Positions 32,746 to 44,137 are shown, numbered from the stretch's first letter. The stretch: DNA of 64,000 nucleotides from Peronospora farinosa (GCA_947646735.1 CANTFK010000270.1:310001-374000); one strand, 5' to 3'. Notes: generated by a model not told the origin, from the letters alone. Translations and numbers: made by a program.

Positions 32746-35022
32746 GCTTGACGGTCCGTTGCTGACGTACACGATGGACGTCATTGATTCCCCGCGTGTC
32801 GTCATCCCTGCTGATGACGACCTTCGAGCCCGATTGGTTCATGAATTTCACGACAGCCCAGCTGGCGGACACCTGGGTCGCGAAAAGACGTTTGCAGCTA
32901 TTTCTCGCGTATTTTTCTGGCCGCGAATGTATAAATACATCCAGAAATGGGTGCGCTCCTGTGAAACCTGTCAGCGTGTGAAGCCTGCGCCGTCTTCACA
33001 AGCCCCATTGCGTCCGCTTCCGATTGCTACGGAAGCCTGGCGCTCGGTCAGCATGGATTTTATCTTTGGCCTTCCACCGGATGAACAGAAACGCACGGGC
33101 GTATTGGTTCTAGTGGATCGATTCATCAATATGGTGCATTTTGCTCCGGTCTCCGCCAACATTACGGCGGCGACGACAGCGAAGATCTTCATTGATCTTA
33201 TCTTTAGGCATCACGGCTTGCCAGAATCTATTGTTTCGGACCGTGACCCGCGTTTCACTTCGGCTTTCTGGGCCGAATTATTCCAGCTATTAGGCACGCG
33301 GTTGCTTATGTCTACGGCGGCCCATCCAGAGACGGATGGGCAAATGGAGCGTGTGAACAGAGTGCTCGAAGATATCTTGCGCAGTTGTGCATAATTGTTC
33401 TCGTCATGGAGTTTGTTTCTTCCCCTTGCAGTGTTTGCAGTAAACAATGTTGTACACCCTTCAGCCGGGTTGACGCCCTTTTTCGTGAACAAAGCGAGGC
33501 ATCCTCGCGTTCGGGCGCTTCTTGCTCTCTCAGCTTCAGAACACCCTGTCTCAAAACTTGGTGGAAGAGTATCTACGGATGGAATTGCGCCGAAACTATT
33601 GATGATTGATTACGATGCGCATAAGGTTGCTGCCGATGCACCTAATACTGGTAATTTCGTGAACAACGGCATATAGACTCCTGACGCGATGCTTTCCATC
33701 GCGTCTTCCGTTGCCAATTTTGCTCCAAAGGAGAATACGTCGCCTGTAAGTTCGGCTGCAGTAACCGAATTTTTGCTATCACGACAAGGAATCACGCGAT
33801 TTGTGCGTGATGCATTACAAGAGGCAGTCGACAAGCAAAAGGAGAATGCAGACAGAAGAGGACGAAAGAATATGTTGATATTTCGAGAAGGTGACAGAGT
33901 ATTGTTATCAACAAGTGGATTACCGAACACCTCAGTGACGAATTTGGGCGCTAATAAGTTAGCGCCAAGATATATTGGCCCATTTTGGGTTGTTAAGGTG
34001 CATGGTGACGCTTACACGCTAGAAATACCTACATCTATGCGTTTGCACCCGACGTTCTACGTCGGGCGCCTTAAGGCTTACATACCGACGGTTTTTCCTT
34101 CAAATCTTCCCCGCTCTTCTGTGCCGGCTCGAAATCCGACATCCCTTGACGACGACGTTGACGACGACGTTGACGACGACGTTGTCGACGACTGGGACCA
34201 AGTCCTGCCGAACGCGTGCAGACTCGATCTGCTGGGGTCCTCCGAACGCAGTCGTCTCAAGCCGACGTAGGCGCTCAACCAGTACCAGCTGCTCACGTCG
34301 AGTCCTCTCAGCAGCCTCAGTCGCAGCATCCGCACGATCTTGAGCTCTCTCAGCCATCTCGCGAGCATCAAGTAGGGCATTCTTCGACTCCTCGGCTTCA
34401 GCGCGAAGTAGGCGCAGCTCATCATTCGACGGTACAGGCGCCCGATTACGAGAATCGGCGCTCATCGCCAGAGGTCTTCCGTCGTGATGCTCCTCCTCCC
34501 TTAGTTGATGCATAGAGTGCGCGACGCTGGATTGTCGACCGAATTGTCGATCACGAGGATCACAAGTCCCAGGCGCCGAGTAATAACTCGGCGCCCATGA
34601 AAAAGCATGTCGAGAAACATTACAGGGTTTGCTGGTTGGGATATTCCCCGGCGGACGATACATGGGAGCCATCGAGTACGCTGTCCCAAGATGTCCCGGA
34701 CGTGGTCGAGGACTACGAGTCCCGTAGAAAGACGGTGATCGCGACCGACGCTGACGGTTCCATCCCCGATCTCGCGAGCCATAATGCTCGCGAGCAACGA
34801 AACCGCGACGACCTCCCGAGCGACTCCGAGACCGAGACCTATTACGAGGCTCGGGAGCATATGAATGATACGGTTGACGACCTCGGCTACGTGAATGCCG
34901 TCGGCGATCGTAAGGACGCGCTCTCACTCGCCGTAGCTCGGACACCTGGAGCTCCGAAAGGCTTCTCTCATAGGGGCAATCCATGGACGAATATGGTCGG
35001 GCATGCCTCGCGCACACACTAA
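32746..35022 (+). pseudogene. pol: Element C integrase and chromodomain (copy 1)
   Basis: The integrase has the H-H-C-C zinc finger (HEFHDSPAGGHLGREKT...CETCQRVKP). The DDE residues lie in SMDFIFGLP, VSDRDPRFTS and ETDGQMERVN. The C-terminal domain reads EGDRVLLSTSGLPN, YIGPFWVVKVHGDAYTLE and HPTFYVGRLKAY. The chromodomain begins PLVDA-ARRWIVDRIVDHE and contains YRVCWLGYSPADDTWEP (about 34620-34675). A long acidic tail runs to the stop near 35022. Frameshifts lie near 33390 and 33670. The tail and chromodomain region is the part overlapped by the antisense gene. Confidence 0.8.
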
Positions 35023-35499
35023 GTCGTCCCATTCCTGCCGGAACGGTCGTGATCTGCCCACGTTGCATGTTGGACATCCCTCACGAACGTGGACGTAACA
35101 AAGGTGATACTCGTCACACGTCATACGACAGATGCGCTGGCGCAGGTCGCCAATAGCGTGTCTATCACGCTTTCCCTCGCGACCGTCTAACCAGGACGTG
35201 AAGGACGTTCCTTCACGTCGGCTCGCGTTCCAGTGCCTGATGAAGGCACACCAAGCCCTTTGCAACGCATCGTCGGTATATGCGTTGTTCGTTGCCTTGC
35301 CTCTCACTGTACGGTATCGCGTGAAAAGGTCCTTCATCACCTCCAGTGGCTCGGGTTCGACAGCACCTTCAAGACCATACAAGCGCCACGGTATCAAGTC
35401 ACCATCCATGACCTGCGGCGCCTGCTCTCTACGGATTGTCTCTTGGTGTTCCCAGTTTTGGCTGTCAGAGACATTGTTTCGTGGACGCCTAGTGTCCAT
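34100..35499 (-). pseudogene. Antisense gene of element C (copy 1)
   Basis: An ORF runs opposite to pol from ATG 35499. Its first part (to about 35020) lies between the pol stop and the PPT. It encodes PWRLYGLEGA, DALQRAWCAFI, FTSWLDGRE and a Cys/His cluster (CYVHVREGCPTCNVG), homologous to the element A antisense protein. One frameshift near 35020 moves the reading to 35077-34100. There follow WRRRYRS-like basic sequence, RS repeats (RNRSRSRSRSGGRRG), an Arg/Ser/Pro-rich middle, and a coiled coil (REMAERAQDRADAATEAAER, LVERLRRLETTAFGG). Full length would be about 460 residues. Copy 2 lacks this frameshift. Function is unknown; RS plus zinc-like motif suggests RNA binding. Confidence 0.62.
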
Positions 35500-35500
35500 G

Positions 35501-35526
35501 CTGCTCAGTTAAGTCTAACTGAGCAG
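35501..35526. repeat. Perfect hairpin at the antisense ATG of element C
   Basis: CTGCTCAGTTA and TAACTGAGCAG form 11 bp arms with a four-base loop. On the antisense strand the structure ends one base before the ATG. Confidence 0.8.
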
Positions 35527-35597
35527 GTTCGGAGTTACGCCGTTGGTCGAGAAGATACTTTCTGCGATTCGCGCTTACGTTGAGGTAAGCGCAACTT

Positions 35598-35611
35598 AAA
35601 GAGGGGGGTGA
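35598..35611 (+). other. Polypurine tract of element C
   Basis: AAAGAGGGGGGTGA lies immediately before the 3' LTR start TGTAATGGG. Confidence 0.85.
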
Positions 35612-35930
35612 TGTAATGGGTATACCTATTACATAAGTAGTTATAGGATTAATACATAATTACATAAGTAAGCATAGGGCAGTATCCGATTAGCGAATAC
35701 TGCGCGTCAATTTATTATTGGTTTATTATTGGGGTGCCAGACCCAATAATTAGCCAATAATAAATTGACTTCCATATTTGAGTGGTTCCCATGAGCTAGG
35801 GAACATATTCGCACTTACTGCGAATTAAAACTAAAACAAAATAAAACAGAGTTACATTTACGAGTTAATTAAGAGCGCTTCCTCAACGCCCTTTTAGTGT
35901 AAGACGGTAACGGGTCCTTAGACCTTTACA
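35612..35930 (+). repeat. C 3' LTR (copy 1)
   Basis: 319 bp from TGTAATGGGT to CCTTTACA, followed by GGTGA and resumed element B sequence. It carries the four-hairpin series described for 58705-59024. Confidence 0.9.
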
Positions 35931-35935
35931 GGTGA

Positions 35936-37260
35936 TGGCTAATCGCTCATCCACAAAGCGCTGAGCTTCGCTCACGCTTATAGCATTCGGCTCGCCTACG
36001 ACGCCTCCAAGAGGTCGTTCATGGGTCGACGCTGTTGACAACACTATAGTGTCATCATCAAGGAGCACTGGCATTTCTTGCCGTGCCTCCTTTGTGACAC
36101 CTATTAGTGCCGGGACCACTGCTAAACTAGCAGTGTCACTAGGGCAACCTTGGCCCTTTTTGGCATTCGCACCGAGCGAAGTGAGGGGACCTCCCCCACT
36201 AAGACTCGGGCTGCGTACAAACGAGACTGGCGTTCGAGGATGACGCAGTCCGTTAATGTAAAACGGTGTTTCACCCGTACTGGCGTGAACACTGTTATTA
36301 ATAGCGAACTCCACGAATGGCAATTGCTTGCTCCATTCTTTGGGAGTCGCTATTGTACGCAACACATCCGCCACGACTCGATTGGCCCGTTCTGTTTGAC
36401 CATCGGTCTGGGGATGATCAGCGGTTGACATGTGGAGCTTGCTACCCAGCAGCTCAAACACATGTCGCCAAAAACCCGACGTAAAACGCGGATCCCGGTC
36501 CGATACTATGGTCTCGGGCATCCCGTGTAGTCGATACACGTGATCCAGAAACAAGAGGGCAGCCTCTTTTCCTGAGATCTTGGTGCTACATGGTGCCAAA
36601 TGCATCATCTTGCTCAGTCTGTCTACACAGACAACGAGCCCCGTCATCCCTTTAGGGTCAGACGGTAATCCAAACATGAAGTACAAACTGACCGACTTCC
36701 AACATTCAGTTGGAATCAGCAGTGGCTTCAGTGGCGCACTGTTCGAAGGTGCAGGCTTTATGCGCTGACATTCTTCGCAACAGCGAATATAGTTGTCCAC
36801 CCACCGATATAGGTGGGGCCACCAAAATTCCTCTGAAACTCGTAAGAATGTCTTTTCACGGCCCAGCTGACCACTAGATGGCGCATCATGGCACTCGTAA
36901 AGCATCATCAGCCTGAGATCTTTGTCATGAGGGACATCGATTCTCAAGGGATCACAGGGTGACAGTTGATGCCATAATAGGCCCTCACTGTAACTAAAGC
37001 GTTTTAGTTTCGCTTTGAGGTGCGACGGAAGGGTCACCTTTCGTCCACCAAAATGATCCAGCAGCAGGCGAAAATGTTCTTCCTGACTGTAACACTCCTT
37101 GATATCGGAGGCCATTGAGATCGTCACATGGTAGGCTTTCATGGCTGCCAGTGTTGGCGAATCACCTTGTGCTTTCGCACGAGACACACTTTCCTGGTGT
37201 CTTGCCTCGAGGTCTGGTCTGCGCGATAACGCTTCAGCCAAGACATTCGACTTACCTGGC
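35936..37260 (-). pseudogene. pol: Element B integrase core (copy 1)
   Basis: The minus strand encodes an almost open integrase: ECHDAPSSGQLGREKT (zinc-finger His), CCEECQRIKPAPS (zinc-finger Cys), SVSLYFMFGLP, SDRDPRFTSGFW and TDGQTERANRVV. The first catalytic Asp, normally in SLDFMFGLP, is Tyr here; copy 2 keeps Asp. The second Asp and the Glu are present. The frame ends FVDERLAITC at the insertion point and resumes at 28132 beyond element C. Confidence 0.85.
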
Positions 37261-38640
37261 TTATATTCAACTTCAAAATTAAATTAAAAGAAGAATGTTA
37301 GCCATCTCGCCATTCTCCGCGAGAGGTGCGGTGAATTTATAGCGGTCCGCAGTGATGCGTGATCCGTATAAACCACAAAAGGTTCGGTGCCCAAGAGGTG
37401 CACCCGAAACTTCACAAGGGCATACTTATTGAAAGTAGCTCCTTGTCATGCACAGGGTTATTCAGCTCGACAGCTTTTACAAGCCGAGACTGATAAGAAA
37501 TGACACGGTCAACGCCGTCGTCATCCTTCTGCATGAGCGCGCTGCCGATTGCAAAATTGCTTGCATCGCAGACGACGTTAAAGGGCTTATCCGCGTCTGG
37601 CAATGCCAAGACCGGTGCCTATACAAGAGATTGCTTCACTGATGTGAACGCATCTTCTTGCTCCTTTGACCAAGTCCATTCTGTATCCTTTTTTAAAAGG
37701 TCAGACAATGGCTAGTCCGCTTCGCACAATTCTTGCGGATACTTATGCAAGTAACTAGCGAGCCCAAGGAATTGACGCAGATCCTTCACATGACGTGAGA
37801 CTGGCCATTCCTTTATAGCCTTTACCTTTTCTGGGTTGCTCGTACCCCATGTGCACCTACGATGCAGCCCAGTACAGGTATCTCGGGGAACTCTATTACA
37901 CAATTTTGCAAGTTAACGTATAATTGGGCATCACCCAGTGTCTGCAACACAGCGTATAAATGACGCTTGTGCGACTATATTGCGCTCAGATCTTCTTCCG
38001 CCCTACTATGTACGAATACATCGTCAAAGTAATGGGGCGCGTAGGCACGGTGCTGACGCATCACGTGAGCCACTACTCGGTTGAATGTTGCTGGAGCATT
38101 TTTCAACCCTTGTGGCATCACAAGCCACTCCCACAGCATACCTCTTGGGGTGCTTACTGCCGTTTTGGCTACATCAGTATCTCTCATGAGAACTTGATAG
38201 TAGCCACCCTCCAGATCCAACGCGAAAAGATAGTTGACTTTCCCATGGAGTTTTACAGAACATCTTTCCGCGGGATCGGCGTTTGAGCCGGAATCGTGGC
38301 CGTGTTCAGCTTATTATAAGCTTGAACCACGCGCCATCCACCTGTTGCTTTACGCACACAGAAGGTCGGGCTGCAGTGAGGCGACATTTTCTCACGTACA
38401 TGTCCCGCCTTAGCTCGCTTGTCGAAGAACTCAACTATGTAATCGACTTGTTCCTTCGGCAACGGCCATTGCCTGGTCACACAATACTTGGTGCCAGGCT
38501 CCAGGTCAATCTCGTGCCTGATGCCCCTATCGGCCGGTAGGCGGCTCAGCACTTCTGCTGGAAACACATCACGGTGTTTCCACAGAACATCATAGAACGG
38601 GCTGTTCTTCAAGGCATCCCAGCCTTAAGCAGCAAACCGT
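37261..38640 (-). pseudogene. pol: Element B reverse transcriptase and RNase H (copy 1)
   Basis: The RT N-terminal part reads at 38612-38253 (LPADRGIRHEIDLEPGTK, SPTFCVRKATGGWRVV). The catalytic region reads at 38220-37975 (LWEWLVMPQGLKNAPATF, HYFDDVFVHSRAEE). RNase H reads at 37609-37412 (FNVVCDASNFAIGSALMQ). Frameshifts separate each block. The YFDD box is intact. Confidence 0.8.
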
Positions 38641-39145
38641 TTCTTCTTGTCGGTTTCCAAGACGCTCTCGTCCATTGTGGACGACGAGCAACAGTCCATA
38701 ACGTTCTCTTCTGGAACTGGTGCGACTATCTCGTGGATCTTTCCTTCCTTTAGTTCAGACAGGAACAGATCCTACGTCATCTCCGAGAGATTTACTATCT
38801 CCTCGGAAGATGCCAAGACAAGTTGGAGCACCTCAACTGAGGATGCCTCCGGCATTTTGTCTTCGACGGCCTCGAACAACTCGTTCGTAGGTCCGTCCTC
38901 TTGGACCGAGACTGATCCAAGGGTCACTCGTTTCGACGTGCCCTTGATCATCTTAATACGTCTGGTGCTCGTTCTTCGAGTCACCACGAACTTTGACCTG
39001 GAAGAAGGTGTCGTGGCTACTTCAGCTAACGCACTCCTTCCAACCACACCAGGCTCATGGCTCTGTGCCGGTTCTTGTGGCGCTTGAATTCCTGTCAACT
39101 CACCATCAACTGCCACAGGCTCTCGGCTCTGTGCAGGACTATTGG
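38641..39145 (-). pseudogene. pol: Element B linker between protease and RT (copy 1)
   Basis: An open minus-strand stretch (39116-38772) encodes a Ser/Thr/Glu-rich segment (RTSTRRIKMIKGTSKRV, EVLQLVLASSEEIVNLSEM) with no fold that I recognise. Its upstream half lies beyond element A. Confidence 0.6.
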
Positions 39146-39150
39146 ACGCA

Positions 39151-39494
39151 TGTAAAGGGGCTAGAACGTACCGTCACTAGCTTACACGCGCGCTCGAGGA
39201 AGATTCAAGCCCAAGTATTAGGTATTAGGTAAATTTAACTCTGATTTTTATTTTGGTTTTAATTCGTACTAATTACGAAGATTTTAGTCGTAATAAATAC
39301 GACAGTGTTCCCGCCTTTCGGGAACCACACAATTTCAGGTTGATTTATCATTGGTCCATATTGGGGACTTTAGGCCCCCAATAATAAACCAATAATAAAT
39401 TACCACGCTGTTCCAGCTATTCGGGCCCAGCACCTGCCTACATATGCGATTGTTTATTCATGTTAATACTATGTGTGTAATGTAGCCCATTACA
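39151..39494 (-). repeat. A 3' LTR
   Basis: 344 bp, TGTAAAGGGG to CCCATTACA on the plus strand. Hairpins: TTCGTA/TACGAA (39263-39279), GTCGTA/TACGAC (39287-39303), GTTCCCG/CGGGAAC (39307-39325), and a long AT-rich inverted repeat built on ATTGG/CCAAT. The solo LTR at 62232 differs from it by a single base. Confidence 0.93.
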
Positions 39495-39507
39495 GCGCTC
39501 CCTTCTC
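39495..39507 (-). other. Polypurine tract of element A
   Basis: The minus strand reads GAGAAGGGAGCGC directly before the 3' LTR start TGTAATGGGC. Confidence 0.7.
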
Positions 39508-40910
39508 ATGACAGCACTCACCAACCGTGAGTGCTCAACTGTCGAAAAGCCGTCGCTCACAAACGAACAAGCAATGTCCGGAGACCCAAAACCCAATCCA
39601 GCAGGACGCCCAAGATACATCAGCGGGAATGCATCAACCAGCATCATGGCGCGGCAGCTCTACCTTGGTCACTGTACGACTTGTCCGGAGCTCACTCTCC
39701 GGACTCGCTGGACACGATGCGGGACTACTTCCGCCGATTTCGAAAACTGCGCGGGAAAGGTCTTGATGAAATCGAGCATGAAGCTCTACAACGTTCTTGG
39801 TGTGCCTTCATCCAACGTTGGAATCGGATGCTCGACGATGGTAGCAGCTTCCAATTATGGCTCGCCAATCGAGAGGAGCTTCGCGCCGATCACTCCATCG
39901 GCGCGCTACGCGAAAGAGTGTGTGAGGATGCTTGGAATGTGGACCGCCACTGCTTCGTCCATGTCAATAAAGGATGCCGATCTTGTGACTCGACTCCACG
40001 CCCAACTCATGACGAATGGCGACGACACATCGCTGAATGTCCACTCAGCGAACGCGAACGAAGTTGGATTGCAAAGTATGAGCGAAGTCTGAGCGAACGG
40101 AGGAGCGCAGTTATTCGTGGTGCGCCTCGCTGGCAGCACCACTCGCGACAGCGGAGTCAATCTCCGCGGAATCATCAGCGCAGGGCAGCGACACGTTCGC
40201 CTGCCCGTCCTGCTGCGCGATTCTCGCCTCGCAATCGTGATAATGTGTATTTACCACGACGTTCTCGTTCACGGCATCGTTCTCGTTCGCGTCATCGTTC
40301 TCGTTCTCGACGACGTGGATCTCCTTACCACTCTCGTTTGTCACGAGAGCGTTCGCGTGCTCGCCCGCATTGGGATAGCCCGACTTCGTGGCTTCATACG
40401 ACAGAACTACATCTGGAACGTCACGAAGGAGCGAGGAACGTGGTTCCCATGTATCCTGCTCGGGAGGGAATCCAAGCCAACGTACTCGATACCTGTGCGC
40501 CGACGGAACCGCGCGCTTCTCATAAGCCGACTGCAGTGCTGGTTGTGGAGGGTCCTCGTGACCCACAATGCGTTCTACAATCCAGCTCACCTGTCCCTCC
40601 GCGTCAACAAGCGGAGGAGGGCCCTCTCGATGGTAGTGCTGGCGTCCTGGTTGCTCAGGACAATGTTTATCAGGCCGTGAACATAGCTGCCAGTGAACGT
40701 GCTGCCCGGGCGGAGAAGACTTCGAGTGAGAACAGACAGTCGAATCGTGAACTGCTCGAACGGATAAGGGTTCTGGAGCACCAGGTGCTTGGTCAGGTCC
40801 AGACGGGATCGAGGCCCCGCCCCATGTCATCGGCGCGTCGAGCACGACGGGATGGCCGTTCGACTTACGAACCCCTGAAGCCGGCGTCGGAGCCAAACCG
40901 TGAAGCGTAG
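39508..40910 (+). CDS. Antisense gene of element A
   Basis: A 459-codon open frame (39531-40910) runs against pol. Its first 190 codons lie between the pol stop (40111) and the PPT. Residues align with the element C antisense protein: PWSLYDLSGA, EALQRSWCAFI, FQLWLANRE, and a Cys/His cluster (HCFVHVNKGCRSCDS, then EW and WIAKYERSLSE). An RS domain follows (RSRSRHRSRSRHRSRSRRRG) and a coiled-coil end (NRELLERIRVLEHQVLG). The frame has no ATG before the conserved part. ATG 39508 lies in another frame with a strong GTGAGT donor at 39527, and an acceptor at 39656-39657 would join it in phase. A frameshift is the alternative. RNA-binding is inferred only from RS and Cys/His content. Confidence 0.68.
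39513..39535. repeat. Perfect hairpin at the antisense start of element A
   Basis: AGCACTCAC and GTGAGTGCT form 9 bp arms with a five-base loop, starting two bases after ATG 39508. Element C has a different-sequence hairpin at the equivalent position. Confidence 0.75.
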
Positions 40911-41520
40911 CCGGACGATATTCCTTCAGCCGCCCGACATAGAATGTCGGGTGGAGTCGCAGTGAAGAGGGAACGTCGAGTGTATAAGCGTCGCCAATTG
41001 TCTTCAGAACCTTGAATGGACCGATGAAGCGTGGCGCGAGTTTACTCGCGCCCAGATTAGTGACCGCTGAATCCTTTAAACCTTCCGTAGATAATAATAC
41101 AAGGTCACCTTTCCCAAACTTGCTCATATTCTTTCTTCCATGTTTGTCAGCGTTCTCCTTCTGTTGATCTACCGCAGATTGTAGTGCGTCGCGTACAAAC
41201 CGGGTGATGGCTTGACGTTTAAGTATAAATTCCGACACAGCCATGTCATCAATTGGTCGCGCCGACTCAATCGGCGCGTAGTTGGCAGTAGGTGAACGCT
41301 TACCCGAAGACGGTGCAATCAATGTCTGCGCAGTCCATCGAGCTAATGGGGACGCCACGTCTGGTGGCGTCAAAGTGGCCGTCTTTGCCTTGGATCGGGT
41401 TACTGCATTCACGCTCAAAATACCGTGAGCTGCACTCGATCCTTGTTTATCACCTTTATCCCCCCTGAGTGGAGCCACTAGGTGTTGTGGGTCGCCCCAC
41501 GGCCAGGACAGTAGGAACAC
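40111..41520 (-). pseudogene. pol: Element A pol 3' end: integrase C-terminus and chromodomain
   Basis: This is a 469-codon open minus-strand frame. The integrase C-terminal domain reads KGDLVLLSTEGLKD, FIGPFKVLKTIGDAYTLD and HPTFYVGRLKEY. The chromodomain reads PPPLVDAEGQVSWIVERIVG and YRVRWLGFPPEQDTWEP (about 40520-40470). A long acidic, Asn-rich tail (NENDDANENDAVNENV) is the exact antisense of the RS domain. Two hundred residues at the N-terminal side (41200-41500) are linker. This is the best preserved part of element A. Confidence 0.85.
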
Positions 41521-42560
41521 GAGGGTGACGAGCCGAATTCACAAAAAATGGCGTCAACCCTGTTGACGCGTGTACAGCGTTGTTGAGTGCGAACTCAGCG
41601 AGTGGTAAAAATGCACTCCAACTTGTAAATGACGTATCATAACTTTGAAGAACGTCTTCGAGGACCCGGTTCACGCGCTCGGTCTGCCATTCGTTTCCGG
41701 ATGGGCCGCAGTCGACATCAGCAGTTTTGTCTCGTGGAGCTCGAAAAGTGACGTCCAAAATGCGGACGTAATATCGCGGGTCACGGTCCGAAACAATGTT
41801 TTCTGGAAGGCCGTGATGACGGAACACCGCGTCGATGAAGTACGCCGCGGTCTCTGCCGCGGTGACCTTAGCGTGAACAGGCACGAGATGTGTCATCTTG
41901 CTGAATCTGTCAACAAAGACCAAGATGCCCGTTCGAGCTTGACTATCGGGCGCAAGCCCGAAGATGAAGTCCATCGAAACTGTTCTACAGGTCTCTGCTG
42001 CCATTGGCAACGATCGCAAGGGAGCCTGCGACGATGGAGATGGCTTCACACGCTGGCATATTTCGCACGTTCGGATCCAGTTGCGTACCCACTTGTACAT
42101 GTGGGACCAGAAGAAGTCTCGAGAAACAGCCGCGAAACAGCCGCGAAAGTCTTTTTGCGGCCTAAATGGCCGCCAGTAGGAGCATCGTGATACTCGTGAA
42201 TGATTCTTGCACGCAAATCCATGTCATTGGCAATCACCGTGCGAGGAGAATCGAATCGGTCGATGCTATACAGAAGCAAATCGCCATCTAAACTGTATCG
42301 ATGAATGTGATCGCGCTTGGTTCGGGATAATGCTCCCAGTGCAGCATCGCTGGGAGCACGCAGATACTCGATAATGTCTGCGTAATCTGAATCCCTCTTG
42401 TACGCTGCGACGATCTCATCAAATAAACACGACTCGGGTGTAACCCGAGTTAAGTTCAGCGATACACACAGTGCACATCGGTCATCATCGTCCTCGTCAT
42501 CAGTAGCCTGACGACTCAGAGCAGTCCGAGGATCGTAGTCGGGACGTCGTGACAAGGCGT
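41521..42560 (-). pseudogene. pol: Element A integrase zinc finger and catalytic core
   Basis: The zinc finger reads HEYHDAPTGGHLGRKKT and CEICQRVKPSPS. The catalytic core keeps SMDFIFGLAPD, VSDRDPR and, after a frameshifted stretch near 41700-41770, QTERVNRVLEDV. A 15-base-scale duplication/insertion near 42120-42140 (repeat of GAAACAGCCGCGAA) also shifts the frame. Inactive. Confidence 0.78.
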
Positions 42561-44137
42561 CAGCGAGAATATTGGTCTTGCCTGGCTTGTAATGCACGAC
42601 GAAGTTGTACTCAGAGAAGAATGAGAGCCATCGTGCCATCCGTTGGGACAGGTGTGGGCTCTTCATCGCTGTGCGCAGCGATGCATGATCGGTGTACAAA
42701 GCAAATGTACGTTCACCAAGGAGATGCACGCGAAACTTGATGAGTGCATAGCGCATCGCTAATAACCTGATTTTCGTGAACCGGATAGTTCTTCTCAGCT
42801 GGCTTCATCTGTCGCGACTGATAACTCACGACTCGTTCACGGCCCTCATCATCGAATTGCATGAGGGCACAACCGATTGCAAAATCACTGGCGTCGCAAA
42901 CCACGTGGAACGGCTTGGAGTCGTCTGGTAGAACCAGAACTGGCGCTGACGCCAGGCTCTTCTTTACTGCTTCGAAGGCTGCTTGGTGCTCCGGACGCCA
43001 CAACCACGTGGCGTCTTTCTTCAAGAGTGACGACAAAGGCTTGATAGAACCAGCGTAATCCCTCGTATATTTGTGCAAATAATTAGCCAAGCCGAGCCAC
43101 TCGCGCAGCTCCGTAGGGTTCTTGGGCGTGGGCCAAGAACAGATGGACGACACCTTCTCTGGATCAGCTCGAACTCCCGATTTACTCACATAGCAACCTA
43201 ACACCGGAATCTCCGGTGCACAAAAGACACACGTCTTGAGATTCGCGTACACCTTGTTGTCCCGCATAACTTGAAACACTTGCTTCAGGTGTTGAAGGTG
43301 AGCTTGGACATCGCTGAGGTTGACCTCGGCGCGACTGTGGACGAAAATGTCGTTAAAATAATTTGAAGCAAAGTTCCGAAGAGGTCTTAACACTTGAGAC
43401 ACCATACGATTGAAAGTGGCCGGAGCGTTCTTCAATTCTTGTGGCATAACCAGCCACTCCCATAACATGCCACTCGGGGCTCTCACCGCGGTGAGTGGGA
43501 TATCACTCGGTCGCATCAGAATCTGGTAAAAGCCATCGGTCAAGTCGATGGCACTGAAAATGACACTTCCTGACATGGAATTTAGCACCATGTCCTTCCT
43601 GGGAATAGGCGTTTGCGCAGCAATAGTGGCATCATTCAACTTACTAAACTCATGCAATATCCGCCAGCCTCCCGTAGCCTTCTTCACGCAAAAGGTTGGA
43701 CTCGAATGTGGTGAGATACATTCACGCACATGACCCGCTTTGCGGCGGCCTTCGAAGAATGCGTCAATAGCTTCGACTTGATCTTGAGGCAACGGCCACT
43801 GCCGTGTCACACAATACTTCGACCCTGGCACGAGATCAATCTCGTGCCGAACACCACGGTCCGCAGGAAGTTCAGCCGGGATCTTGTCCGGGAACGCGTC
43901 TGCATACTCACGAGCAATGTCGTAGACGGGGTTACCAGACTCTCGCAGAGCCTCCCATGATTGTGATGCAAACCTTTCTTCACGCGCTGACTTCGGCTCA
44001 GCGCTTCGAGGACGCGCCATATGCTCCTCGTTTGCCACGGTAACCACCTCGTTGGTGATTAGACACAGTGCCTCCCTTAAGGTCACGTAGGAAATGCTTC
44101 CAGGAAAGCCCTGGAATGCTTGTAATGGAAGACGCAT
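42561..44137 (-). pseudogene. pol: Element A reverse transcriptase and RNase H
   Basis: A 474-codon frame (44137-42713) covers the RT: PADRGVRHEIDLVPGSKYC, SPTFCVKKATGGWRIL, AIDLTDGFYQILM and LWEWLVMPQELKNAPATF. The catalytic box is YFNDIFVHS near 43360-43330, with Asn in place of the first of the two catalytic Asp residues. RNase H follows (FHVVCDASDFAIGCALMQF), with a frameshift at about 42745 into YTDHASLRTAM and KPGKTNILADALSRRPD. RT activity should be lost. Confidence 0.85.

Larger units (their letters stand above)
28138..35930 (+). mobile_element. Gypsy element C, copy 1, inserted in element B
   Basis: 7,793 bp with LTRs at 28138-28456 and 35612-35930. The target duplication is TGTGA at 28133-28137 and GGTGA at 35931-35935; copy 2 keeps TGTGA on the right, so this site has one later mutation. 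Order: LTR, PBS, gag, protease, 11-residue-repeat linker, RT, RNase H, integrase, chromodomain, PPT, LTR, plus an antisense gene at 34100-35499. The LTRs differ at about nine positions. Coding parts carry several frameshifts and stops. Confidence 0.9.

Noticed and set aside
34078..34425. Extra minus-strand frame overlapping the element C antisense coiled coil
   Set aside because: It is an alternative frame of the same Arg-rich stretch and does not align with any part of the element A antisense protein.
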